Origin: Paracoccus binzhouensis
Lineage (GTDB): Bacteria > Pseudomonadota > Alphaproteobacteria > Rhodobacterales > Rhodobacteraceae
Reading direction: 5' to 3'
DNA length: 64,000 nt
NCBI RefSeq assembly: GCF_016446475.1
Contig: NZ_JAEHFP010000004.1
Coordinates: 1 to 64,000 of the forward strand
Shown here: positions 8,511-17,683 of the stretch, piece after piece
How positions within the stretch are numbered: the stretch's first letter is position 1
How the letters are laid out: every line of letters starts with the position of its first letter
Translations under genes and position numbers: made by a program
Notes under the pieces: generated by a model
The model's database searches: none
The model's input: only the letters and a program-made list of their open reading frames with translations
Told to the model about the DNA's origin: nothing

Positions 8511-9724
8511 CAGACGGCCTCCGATCCCGCGTCACGGGTGCCCGGGTTCACCTTTCCGGACAGCTCCGTCACCAGACAATGAAGATTGTGCAGCCGGAAA
8601 AGCTGCGGCGCGAAGGCCTCGTCCTGAGGGGGCCGGTTCTCGTCCTGGGTCTCCGAGCTGCCCCGCAACTCGCTCGCAGCCGGCCCGAGAAAAATGTGGC
8701 CTTCGCGCTGACAAATCACGGTAGAATCGCGCTCGGCCAGCCTCTGGATCAGCTGCTGATCGGACAGATGTCGGATTTCCGCGATAAATCTGCGGCTAGT
8801 CTCCTCATTGCCCTGATCGACAAGCGCGCCTTTTGCCGAGGCCAGATCTCGCAATTGTTTCAGCGGCTCGGTGGCGACTTCGGCTGCCTCCGCTTCTGAC
8901 AGGCGCACAGGCTGATTATCGTCGCGAAGCTTCAGCAGGTGCTGTTCCAACTGGTCCAACACCGTCAACGCGGCATCGCGAATATCCATAAAAGCCGCTC
9001 CGGCGCGCAGATCCGACCAGTGATCCGGCGCAACCCCCGCCAATGCGGTTTCCTGGTCCAAATGCGTGGAACTGGGGCCAGTGCCGAGGCGCGCCAGCTC
9101 CCGGCGCCGGGTCGAGCCGGGATCATTTCCGTCGAGCAATCGGGCAAGGATCAGTTTACGCACCGCTTCCGGGACAGCCCCAACAGGGGAAAGCACTGCC
9201 AAGGCCTCCTTCAGGCCATGTGGCTGTCTGCCATGCGCCCAGGCACCAAGCAAACGGCGCGGTTCTTTCATCGCATTCAGCTCCAACAGCTCTCTGCCAG
9301 CGCTATGTATGCGGAACGCGCCGTAGCGGCTGCCCTGCACGAATCCCAGTGCGACCAGAGGTTGCACCATCGCCATGCGGATCGGCTGAACCACATAAGT
9401 TCCGCGACGCCTGAGATTGTGGAAACTGCTATCCTTCAAGCCCTGCATCTTCCTCGCCCCTCGCACGCGGCGATCCTGCGGGCCCGCGATGACTTCAAGC
9501 ATGACGCGCGCTTCGACCGCGTTGCCGACAGGCAGTGCCGGCACACCAAGTTCCTCGGCGATAGAGATCGCCAGAACCGACCAAAGGATGGGCATGGGAA
9601 ACCACATGCCGCCGATTCCGGGGACCGCCCGATCATTGAAATGACGAACCGCCGCCGCAAGCCCGAGGTTCTGCTGGCGCCGTTGCGAAACCACGGTATC
9701 GGGCGCAAGTATTCCCCAGGGCAT
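8510..9724 (-). CDS. Unrecognised 404-aa protein of the defence operon
   Basis: I do not recognise this family. The N-terminus contains a Trp- and Pro-rich stretch (GGMWFPMPILWSVLA) followed by a basic segment (RRVRGARKMQG). The region YVVQPIRMAMVQPLVALGF plus GAFRIHSAGRELLE reads like a winged-helix followed by a short wing, but that is an impression only. The C-terminal half is rich in Arg, Glu and Gln and probably helical. There is no membrane segment, nuclease or ATPase motif. It overlaps the AddA-like gene upstream and the PLD gene downstream by one base each, so it is likely a co-produced structural or DNA-binding subunit of the helicase-nuclease module. Confidence 0.65.
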   Translation of the reverse strand: MPWGILAPDTVVSQRRQQNLGLAAAVRHFNDRAVPGIGGMWFPMPILWSVLAISIAEELGVPALPVGNAVEARVMLEVIAGPQDRRVRGARKMQGLKDSSFHNLRRRGTYVVQPIRMAMVQPLVALGFVQGSRYGAFRIHSAGRELLELNAMKEPRRLLGAWAHGRQPHGLKEALAVLSPVGAVPEAVRKLILARLLDGNDPGSTRRRELARLGTGPSSTHLDQETALAGVAPDHWSDLRAGAAFMDIRDAALTVLDQLEQHLLKLRDDNQPVRLSEAEAAEVATEPLKQLRDLASAKGALVDQGNEETSRRFIAEIRHLSDQQLIQRLAERDSTVICQREGHIFLGPAASELRGSSETQDENRPPQDEAFAPQLFRLHNLHCLVTELSGKVNPGTRDAGSEAV

Positions 9725-12700
9725 CAGTTAACTCTGGCCTGTGCGAAAGCTCCCGCTGACGCGCCCTCATCTGCCAGTTCCAGCCAACCGTGATCGACCC
9801 AGAACACCGCCACGCCCTGCAGCGGATGCTGCGGGTATAGTCCGGCCAACAGTCCGGCATAGCTGGAAAGCTGTGGCCAATAGGGGCCGAACCCGTCACC
9901 GCCGCCGCCGGATTTATGGTCGATCAGCATCGCGCCTGCCGGGCCGATGGCGAGAAGGTCGAGGGCACCGGGGATCTCTGCACCCTCGGGCGTGTGGCCA
10001 AGCACCGGAATCTCGGCGCGCAGATCCGTATAGCCCTGATCGACAAGCCAGGCTTTCAGCGCCGTGGCGCGCTCGGCCACTAGCGCAAGAGTGGCGTCGT
10101 CAAGCCCGGTCGCGAGAGCCAAAGCCGGGGCCAGATCGGGCCGGGTCAGGTATGTGCGCAGCGCCAGATGCAGTGCTGTGCCGCGGTAGGCATCGTTCAG
10201 TGCCTTTGGCCAGGGTGCTCCGATGTTGATACGGCGGGACACGGGCGGCACCCCCGCACTACGGGTTTGCGAGGGCTGCAGCCGCCAGGGCGTCAGCGGT
10301 GTCACGGGCAACGGCGCAGCGGCACCAAGGCGCAGCGCCGGGGCCGCCCCACCGCCAACATATTCGGTAAATCCCGCCTGTTCAGGCAGCTGCGTGATGA
10401 CCGCCGGGCAAACCACGCCATTGATGCGCAGGCTGCCCGCCCCGATCTGCGGCGCGCAAGTATCGGACAGGATATGAAACAGGTTCGTAGCCTCGGGCGC
10501 GTCTTCTTCGCGGTCCTTCAGAAAACCCGGCCATTCCAGCACCAGCCGGTCACGGGCACGGGTCAGGGCGACATAGAGAAGGTTTTTCGCATTGGCTTCA
10601 AAATCGGCGCGACGGTCTTCGATGAAACGGCGTGTCGCCTCGGGCGCGGCAAAGCCGGGCGTGTGGATCAGGCTCGCGGACCCCAGCACCACCGCCATAT
10701 CGTCGATGCGGTCCAAGGCATCGAAACGGGTCGCAGTGGCCCCCGCACGTTCCTCGATACCATAGTCGAACTCTGCGACGACAGTGATCGGCCATTCCCG
10801 CCCTTTGGAGGCATGCCAAGTGACGATCTCCACGGCCTCGGCGCTGTTGGCGGAAGGATCGGGATGACGGTCGAAATCGCGCTCGCCTCCACGGGCGTCG
10901 AGCCAGCCGAGAAAGACCTTGGCAGTCTCGCCGTGGAACCCCGAGGCGGATTTGAGATCGCGATGCGCGGCTTCGAACTCACCCGCCTCAGCCTCTAGCC
11001 GCATAAGATCGGCGCGGGATTGGGCGGCGTCAGGCTGACGTTCGGCCCAGAGGCGCAGGCCGGCGGCATCCAACACCAGATCAAGGGCCGCACCCACCGG
11101 CAGGCGGGCCAAAAGGTTCGACAGAGCGGCGAGCCGCATCAGCACCGGGTCATCCACCAACCGCCCTTCCATTTGGGCGGATAGCGCCTCCTGCAAGGAC
11201 AGCGGGTCCGGGCCAAGCGTGCGCAAGAGCAGCCCGGCATGGATATCCGCCGGATTGGCGGCAAAGGCCAGCGCGGCGCGGGCGGCAACAATCACCGGAC
11301 TTTTCGCCCAGCCATCCTCGGCGATCCGCACCGGAACGCCGCGCGCGCGCAGTTCCTCGGCATAGCGGGCGGCGGTGGTGTGGCGACAGACCAACAGCGC
11401 GATATCCGAGGGCCGAGCCGGTCGGGCGGCCTTCGTGTGGCGGTCGGTGATAGTCTCAGTATCAGTCAGGATACGGGCGATGCGCTCGGCGATGTGTTCT
11501 GGGGGCTGCGAATACTTTTGTGAGCGCCGTCCCTGCGTAGCGTTCAGCACCTCGATCGCGGGACCTGCGACCGGATCACGGGTCGGTGCCAGTGGGTTAT
11601 AGCCCGCGCCAAAGAGGCCCGCCCCCATCGCATTGACGAATTGCATGACGGCCGGCGTCGAGCGCCAGTTGCGGTCGAGTGGCTGGGTCGCATCGGGGTT
11701 AGCCGCCGCAAGCGCCTGCGACAGGCGCGGATCGGCCCCCTGAAAGCCCATGATCGACTGTTTCACATCGCCCACAAGCAGGGTGCGCGGTGCGTGCTGG
11801 CCAAGCTGCCACAGCAGCGCGAATTGCACCGGGTTGGTGTCCTGGAATTCGTCAATGATGACGCAGTCGATCTCGTCCAGCACCGCCTGACGCACGGCGG
11901 GGTCGGTGCGCAAGAGCCGCTCGGCCCCCGTGATCATATCGGCGAAGTCGATCAGGCCGAGCGCCTTTTTGCGGGCCTCATAGGCCGCCATCACCTCTTG
12001 CGCGCAGGCGATCAGGCAGGACAGGTGCAGCTTGGCATCCTCAAGCGGGCCGGGATGCGAGGGCAGGACATCCGCCGCCGCCATGATGGCCGTGGCGAGG
12101 TCGTCATAGCCGTCGGGCGTTTTCGTGCGGCTGTTTGAGGTGAAAAGCCCGCGCAAGTTCTGCCAGATACCCCAGTCAAGGGCCAAAAGCCCCGGATCAC
12201 GCGCCACCCGCCGGAAAAGCGAGAGGTTCTTTTCCAGCGTTTCCTTCGGACCTTTGGCCGCGACGGTGGCCATGCCGCCCTCGGGGAAGGCCGTGATCAT
12301 GGCTTGAACGGCGGTCTCGAGTGAGGCGCCAGCCGCCGCAGGGTCCTCCAGCACCGGGCCATAAACCGCATCCAGCCGCGCCAGCGCCGGGGCGATCAGG
12401 CCGGGGTCACGCCCCTTGTCGCCAAGGCTGCGCAGCAGGTCGATCATCGACAGCACCCGGCCGCGCAACGAATCTTCGACCGTCTCGCCCTTCACGAAGT
12501 TCGGGGCATAGCCAAACCGCTCGGGTTCGGCCTTGATCGGGTCCAGCGCCTTGGCATGGGCCAGCGCCTGCCGGATCAAGAGATCACGCTCGGCATCGCC
12601 CAAATGACGCGGCTGCGGCGAGGCGCCCGCCGCCAGCGCATGTTCGGTCAGAAGGCGCAGGCCCAAGCCGTGGATGGTCGAGACATAGGCGCGTTCCACC

Positions 12701-12921
12701 GCCATCGCCTCGGCCACCAGCCCATCGGCCAAAAGGCCGGCGCGGATCCTCTCGCGAAGCTCGCCCGCCGCAGCCTCGGTGAAGGTCACGGCAAGAATGC
12801 GCTCGGGCCGGACGATGCCACGTTTCACCCAGTCCGAGAGCTGGGTCTTGATGCGGTGGGTCTTGCCGGCGCCGGCGCCTGCAGGGACGATGACCAGACC
12901 ATGATCTGCGTTGGGGGCCAT
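9724..12921 (-). CDS. AddA/UvrD-like helicase with C-terminal RecB-type nuclease
   Basis: A 1065-aa SF1A helicase fused to a nuclease. The helicase begins with PAGAGAGKTHRI (Walker A, residues about 16-21) and TFTEAAAGELRERI. It continues with IIDEFQDTNPVQF (Walker B), VGDVKQSIMGFQGADP, WHASKGREWP and YVALTRARDRL. The C-terminal PD-(D/E)XK domain shows GTALHLALR, GALDLLAIGP, LIDHKSGG and QLSSYAGLL, so all nuclease residues look present. This is the AddA/RecB layout. I chose ATG 12921 because GAGGAGG lies 7 nt upstream; the ATG at 12927 is too close to it. It follows the AddB-like gene by 2 nt. It probably unwinds and degrades DNA ends with the AddB-like partner. A defence rather than repair role is inferred from the operon. 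Confidence 0.88.
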   Translation of the reverse strand: MAPNADHGLVIVPAGAGAGKTHRIKTQLSDWVKRGIVRPERILAVTFTEAAAGELRERIRAGLLADGLVAEAMAVERAYVSTIHGLGLRLLTEHALAAGASPQPRHLGDAERDLLIRQALAHAKALDPIKAEPERFGYAPNFVKGETVEDSLRGRVLSMIDLLRSLGDKGRDPGLIAPALARLDAVYGPVLEDPAAAGASLETAVQAMITAFPEGGMATVAAKGPKETLEKNLSLFRRVARDPGLLALDWGIWQNLRGLFTSNSRTKTPDGYDDLATAIMAAADVLPSHPGPLEDAKLHLSCLIACAQEVMAAYEARKKALGLIDFADMITGAERLLRTDPAVRQAVLDEIDCVIIDEFQDTNPVQFALLWQLGQHAPRTLLVGDVKQSIMGFQGADPRLSQALAAANPDATQPLDRNWRSTPAVMQFVNAMGAGLFGAGYNPLAPTRDPVAGPAIEVLNATQGRRSQKYSQPPEHIAERIARILTDTETITDRHTKAARPARPSDIALLVCRHTTAARYAEELRARGVPVRIAEDGWAKSPVIVAARAALAFAANPADIHAGLLLRTLGPDPLSLQEALSAQMEGRLVDDPVLMRLAALSNLLARLPVGAALDLVLDAAGLRLWAERQPDAAQSRADLMRLEAEAGEFEAAHRDLKSASGFHGETAKVFLGWLDARGGERDFDRHPDPSANSAEAVEIVTWHASKGREWPITVVAEFDYGIEERAGATATRFDALDRIDDMAVVLGSASLIHTPGFAAPEATRRFIEDRRADFEANAKNLLYVALTRARDRLVLEWPGFLKDREEDAPEATNLFHILSDTCAPQIGAGSLRINGVVCPAVITQLPEQAGFTEYVGGGAAPALRLGAAAPLPVTPLTPWRLQPSQTRSAGVPPVSRRINIGAPWPKALNDAYRGTALHLALRTYLTRPDLAPALALATGLDDATLALVAERATALKAWLVDQGYTDLRAEIPVLGHTPEGAEIPGALDLLAIGPAGAMLIDHKSGGGGDGFGPYWPQLSSYAGLLAGLYPQHPLQGVAVFWVDHGWLELADEGASAGAFAQARVN

Positions 12922-12923
12922 GG

Positions 12924-15470
12924 TCATTCCTCCTCGACCGGGCGGATGAAGGCGGTGACAAGGGCGGAGCCATCGGTCAGCGCATAGGGGACAAAGCCTG
13001 CCTCATTTCTGAAAAATGCGGCATCCTCGGTGGTGTTCAGCACGACCCGGCCTGCGCCGAGTTCGGCCAGCCGTTCCGCCAGCTTGGCCACCGCGCCGGC
13101 GTTCACCGCGTCACCCATGTCGCGGGCGGGCGACCCCTCGGGCAAAGCGAGACCCGACGTCAGCAGCCCCCCGTCATTCATCAGGTGATAGGCCACCGCC
13201 ACCTTGCGGCCGATCAGGGGCCCCATCCCGTCCCCCTCGCGCCGGGTGGGCCGGGCGATCATATCGGCGTAAAGCCCGGCCTGCAGATCCCAGCCCGCCT
13301 CCATCCGCTGCCGCCGCCCTTTTGTGCCACTTTTCTTGTGGTCAACGATCAGGAGCGCGCCGTCGGGCAATTCAAGGATCGCATCGGCCTTGCCGTGCAG
13401 ATTGATGCCATGCGCCTCACCGGCCAGCCAGATTTCATTGCCGATGATCCTGGCTTTCAGCGCAAGCAGATGGTCGCGCCAGCGCAGGGCCGCCGCCATG
13501 ATCTCACGCTCCAGCCCGCGACGCTCCATCTCCCATGAGGGGCTGCGCAGATAACCCGCGTGCCGGGTCAGCGCCCGGCCATAGGCCTCGGGGATGGCAG
13601 TTGCCAGCGCCTCCGGTTCGGGGATCGGTTGGTCTTTGAGAAAGACATTTTCAAAGACATCATGGGCGATATTGCCCTTGGCCATCACGTCGAGTTCCTC
13701 GGCAGACCAGGACATATCCTCGGCCCCGACCTCGGCCAGAAGCCAGGCGAGAGGGCTGACCAGCAGCGTCTCGAGCCGCGAAGGCGATTGCGGTTTGGCG
13801 GTGCCGTCAACGCGCCGCCGCAGGGACAGAAGGTCATGCCCCGGGAAATCGAGAGCCTCGGGCAAGTCCGCAGGTTCCGGCACCGGAATCAGTGTGTGAT
13901 ATGCGACCGGCCAGTCCGCCGGGTTCAGCCGCGACAGATCGATGATCAGATCGCTGGCATCCTCGACGCCCGCCACCGCCCGCGCGACGAGCGACAGCCC
14001 CGCCGAGGGTTGCAAGCGCCCGCCTGCCAGATCGCGCCAGGGGATCAGGAATGTGACGCTTTCGGATACGGCCTGAAGCTGCTGGTCAAAGATCTGAAGG
14101 CCCTGCGCCAACCCTTCGGCCCTGCCACGGAGTTGAACGCCGGTTCCCGCGTGTATCGCAGCGATCTCGCTGTCAAGAAACAGCGGATTGGCGCGCGGGC
14201 GAGTCGGGTAAAGCCCGTCGGTGAAATCGCTGACGATCAGATGGCGGCATGGGCGCCACGGGCTTTCATGCGCGGACCAGAGGCTGACGCCTTCAAGATT
14301 GCGGTCGAGGTCCGCAACCATGGGCGGCGCGATCTGAATGCCACGCAGGATTATCTCCCAATCCGGCGTGCCTTCGCCGGGGGGGACGGTCAGCCGCGCG
14401 CGGACCTGATCGCCTTTTCCGATCCGCTCGCAGATCCGGTCCAGCAGGAATCGCAGCTGCGGCAAGCTGCCGGCCGAGGCGCGGATATCGTCCCACAGTT
14501 CCTTATGTGCGGGCGTGTCCGTGAGGATGGAGCCTCGGAAATCGCCACCCATGAGGCTTTCGGCAAGATCGCGCCCGGTCTGTGCCGCCCAGGGCATCAA
14601 GGGAGAAAGCGCGAGGCTCGCCAAGACCATAGCCGGAGTTGGCGGTCGCTTGGCCAGCGCCAGATGTAGCGCGGTCTCGCCAATGACATCTCGCTCGGGT
14701 AATTGGCCCGGAAGGCCCGAGAGCGGCACTCCCTGGGCTGAGAAAGCGCGCGCGATCTGGCGCAGATCATCGCCCGACAGCACGGCGATTTCACGGGCCG
14801 AAACGCCGGACTCAATCAGCGCCCGGGCTTGGGCGGCGGCGAAATCGGCGCAGGCGGCGGGATCGCGCAGACCATAGAACGCGAGGCTGTCATCCAGAAC
14901 CCCGGCCTCGATATCCTGCGCTGAAACACCGCCCTGCAGCGCGTGCAGGCGGCTGCCGATTGCGGCCCGGGGCGTATAGGCGCTTGCGGGAACAGTGCCG
15001 AACTCGTCCCGCAACCGGGCAAAAAGCGCCTGCAGCGCCGCAGGAGCTAGAGGATCGAGCGAACCTTCAACCACCGGCAACGAGCCCAGGAACGACCCAT
15101 GCGGCAGGGCCAGCACATGGGAAATCGGTGCCAGCCCCTCTGGCAGCGCATCCCCCAACCTTTGCCACAACGCGACCAGCGCCAAGAGATGCCGCTTGGC
15201 GCGGCTGTCTGGCAGGTGATCGACGTTCGGCACCTTCAGATCCGGCGTGGCCAGCACAAGATCCGTCAGCGCGGCGGTCACCGCCGAGATCGTCTCGACC
15301 GGTGCATTGGCAAGACTTTCGGCCCAGACCGGGTCAGGCGCCTCGGCAATGGCACGCCCCGGTGCCCATTCGGCAGAAATGGGGGCAAGGGACAATTCGG
15401 CAAGACCGGTATCGGTCAGGCGGTATTGCAGGCCGGAGCGCGGATCAGTGACGAGGAAGGAGTAGTGCAT
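12924..15470 (-). CDS. AddB-like PD-(D/E)XK nuclease subunit
   Basis: An 848-aa protein with a long helical N-terminal part resembling an inactivated helicase scaffold, and a C-terminal nuclease. The nuclease shows GNIAHDVFENVF, LHGKADAILEL, LIVDHKKSGTKG and LQAGLYADMI, the full RecB-family set. No Walker A motif is visible, and no Cys cluster of the AddB iron-sulphur type, so it differs from housekeeping AddB. It is immediately followed by the AddA-like gene. It starts 124 nt after the brxL stop, the only real gap in the operon, and could open a separate module; I saw no clear promoter in the gap. Both partners having intact nuclease centres suggests a two-nuclease complex that cuts both strands. 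Confidence 0.82.
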   Translation of the reverse strand: MHYSFLVTDPRSGLQYRLTDTGLAELSLAPISAEWAPGRAIAEAPDPVWAESLANAPVETISAVTAALTDLVLATPDLKVPNVDHLPDSRAKRHLLALVALWQRLGDALPEGLAPISHVLALPHGSFLGSLPVVEGSLDPLAPAALQALFARLRDEFGTVPASAYTPRAAIGSRLHALQGGVSAQDIEAGVLDDSLAFYGLRDPAACADFAAAQARALIESGVSAREIAVLSGDDLRQIARAFSAQGVPLSGLPGQLPERDVIGETALHLALAKRPPTPAMVLASLALSPLMPWAAQTGRDLAESLMGGDFRGSILTDTPAHKELWDDIRASAGSLPQLRFLLDRICERIGKGDQVRARLTVPPGEGTPDWEIILRGIQIAPPMVADLDRNLEGVSLWSAHESPWRPCRHLIVSDFTDGLYPTRPRANPLFLDSEIAAIHAGTGVQLRGRAEGLAQGLQIFDQQLQAVSESVTFLIPWRDLAGGRLQPSAGLSLVARAVAGVEDASDLIIDLSRLNPADWPVAYHTLIPVPEPADLPEALDFPGHDLLSLRRRVDGTAKPQSPSRLETLLVSPLAWLLAEVGAEDMSWSAEELDVMAKGNIAHDVFENVFLKDQPIPEPEALATAIPEAYGRALTRHAGYLRSPSWEMERRGLEREIMAAALRWRDHLLALKARIIGNEIWLAGEAHGINLHGKADAILELPDGALLIVDHKKSGTKGRRQRMEAGWDLQAGLYADMIARPTRREGDGMGPLIGRKVAVAYHLMNDGGLLTSGLALPEGSPARDMGDAVNAGAVAKLAERLAELGAGRVVLNTTEDAAFFRNEAGFVPYALTDGSALVTAFIRPVEEE

Positions 15471-15594
15471 GAATGGCCTGCAATCTGCGGATCAGGAAAA
15501 CTGTAACGAGGATGAGGGCTTGGGCATCGAGGTCGACTTCTTGCTTCCCGCCGAGCGCGTAGCCGAACCTGCACCGCCAACACGGTCGACGAAG

Positions 15595-17676
15595 CTAAAG
15601 GTTCTCGACATAAGTCACGTAGAAACCACGGACCATCCGGTGCTCCTGCATCCGTTCTCCCAGCGAGAAACCGTTCATCTTGCGAGGCGTTGGCTGGAAA
15701 ATATCCAATCCGCGATCCAGAACCATCTTCCAGCCAGTATCCGTCGTGATGTCGCGTGCATGGAGAGTGCCGCTCCCATCGAAGGCCCATGTGAAATCGA
15801 CGCCCGTGCCTGTGCAGGCTTCAGCAATCCCGTCCAGGCACTCTCGCTGCTCCTGAATGTTCCCATCGTCCGGAGCCGTGACAAGATGCACAGCGATCTG
15901 ATCTTCAGGCTGTTTGCGCCTGATCAGCATCTCGATCAGTTCCATTACGTTGCGCGCCTGATGGAACTTCCGGATATAGGGGTCTGTGATGATGATCCGC
16001 GTCGCGCCATCCGTCCAAGGACCAAAGATCTTGTCGAAACTGATGCCCTTGCGGTTTTCTGTGAAAACGACATGTCCGGGAGTTGGGGGGAAGTGCAGGG
16101 CAGCGGTAACGGTAGGCGCTGCGGAAGCAGCCGCCGTTGAGACCGGCTCTGCCGGTACCGACCCAATCTCTTGTTGATTCGTACCGTCACTTCCATCGTC
16201 GGTTGATCGACGGTGGTAGAACTGGGGGAACTCCTCTTCCTCGAGCGTGGTTACGGCGCGCTTTGCGCCATCAGAGGCGATGTAATGGAAATCTGCTGCC
16301 TCAAAGGTGCTGTCGATCCGCAGGAGCTGGTCCTTCACCCGCTTGCGGCATTCAATCGCAAACCGCAGCAGCTCTTCAACTTCGGCTTCTGTCTCGCCTC
16401 CATTCGGGAAGATCAGCTTCAGCAGGCCTGACATGGTCTTGTTGATCGCGGCGCGGTCCCGGATATGGGTCTGAACCGGAATGGTGAAATAGCGATCTGG
16501 CCGGTGCGAGAAGTCCTCCGCACGCAGATGGCGCAGGATTTCGGCGAGATAGTCGACAATGAACCCATAGCCAGATGTGAACATCTCACCCCGGATGATG
16601 TCGACCTCCCATCCGGGCAGATAGGCATGCAATCGATCAATAAAGGCGCTGTCGTGGAACTGCGGCGGCAGAGCCTCGAACAGGTCCGTATTTTTCAGCA
16701 TCCAAGGCACGTTATGGTCCGTGTTGCCGACAAAGGCGAAGCTGGCCTCAGCGCCCATCGGATTTACACCACGAGAGAACTGCTTGTTCGCCATGTAGTT
16801 CTTCATGATATCGACAAGCGCCTTGTTGGCCGTCTTCTCGCGGCCGGCAAATTCGTCAAAGGCCACGACATCCCAAAACCCGACCAATCCGATCCGGCCA
16901 TTGGAATTGTTCACGAAAAGCTTGGGAACCGTGATTTCACCGCCCGAGATCAACTGACCATGTGGCGAAAACTCGGAATAGATATGAGATTTTCCCGTCC
17001 CCTTGGGACCAAGCTCGATGAGGTTGTAGTTGCGCTCAACAAATGGGACCAAGCGCAACAGTTGCAGAAGTTTTGACCGGCGCCCGAACAGTGACGGGTC
17101 AAAGCCGATGCTCTGCATCAGGAGATCGATCCATTCCTCGGTGGTGAACTTGTCCCGCGTCTCGCGATAGCCGTCATAGTCGACACGGGCGATCTGGATC
17201 GGCTTCAGCGTGTCGATGATCCAAGGAGAGATCCGGCTGTCTTCCGAGAATTCGTACTGCACATCGGCGATGCACCAAATACCCGTAACCAGCAGTTTCG
17301 GGTGCGCCTTTACCGTGGCGCTGTCGATGGCAACCCGCTTGATACCGAGGTTTTCAAAGACCGCCTCATAGGCATCGGTCTTTTCATTCAGCGCCACGCT
17401 AACCTGATCGATGACCTTGTAGCGGCCACGCTCCTTGATCGTTGATTGTACCAACCCAGCTTCGGAACGATGGACGTAGTGCTTGCGCAGGATGTCCTTG
17501 ACCGTTTCAATGCCTGTCGCAATCGAGGCTTCGTCATCGGTCGCGCAATACTGGCCGAGAAGGTATTCGAGCACATAAGTGGGGACAATGGCGTTCCCCT
17601 TCACGGCCTTCACCAGGTCCTTACGGACCACGAAACCGGCAAAATGCTCATTGATCTTGTCATCAAGGGTCGACAT
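15595..17676 (-). CDS. brxL: BREX protein BrxL (AAA+ ATPase) with unusual C-terminus
   Basis: A 693-aa BREX AAA+ protein. The N-terminal domain begins MSTLDDKINEHFAGFVVRKD and the Walker A is ELGPKGTGKSH (residues 221-231), followed by VVAFDEFAG as Walker B. Canonical type I BrxL ends in a Lon-like protease domain. Here, after a low-complexity Ser/Ala/Pro linker (about 500-540), the end reads IIITDPYIRKFHQARN, then LHARDITTDTGWKMV and RGLDIFQ. I read this as an MIT_C, phospholipase-D-like domain. The ATG at 17676 is chosen over a GTG at 17682 because GAGG lies 6 nt before it, overlapping the pglZ stop. Last gene of the BREX core. Confidence 0.9.
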   Translation of the reverse strand: MSTLDDKINEHFAGFVVRKDLVKAVKGNAIVPTYVLEYLLGQYCATDDEASIATGIETVKDILRKHYVHRSEAGLVQSTIKERGRYKVIDQVSVALNEKTDAYEAVFENLGIKRVAIDSATVKAHPKLLVTGIWCIADVQYEFSEDSRISPWIIDTLKPIQIARVDYDGYRETRDKFTTEEWIDLLMQSIGFDPSLFGRRSKLLQLLRLVPFVERNYNLIELGPKGTGKSHIYSEFSPHGQLISGGEITVPKLFVNNSNGRIGLVGFWDVVAFDEFAGREKTANKALVDIMKNYMANKQFSRGVNPMGAEASFAFVGNTDHNVPWMLKNTDLFEALPPQFHDSAFIDRLHAYLPGWEVDIIRGEMFTSGYGFIVDYLAEILRHLRAEDFSHRPDRYFTIPVQTHIRDRAAINKTMSGLLKLIFPNGGETEAEVEELLRFAIECRKRVKDQLLRIDSTFEAADFHYIASDGAKRAVTTLEEEEFPQFYHRRSTDDGSDGTNQQEIGSVPAEPVSTAAASAAPTVTAALHFPPTPGHVVFTENRKGISFDKIFGPWTDGATRIIITDPYIRKFHQARNVMELIEMLIRRKQPEDQIAVHLVTAPDDGNIQEQRECLDGIAEACTGTGVDFTWAFDGSGTLHARDITTDTGWKMVLDRGLDIFQPTPRKMNGFSLGERMQEHRMVRGFYVTYVENL

Positions 17677-17683
17677 CGGCACC

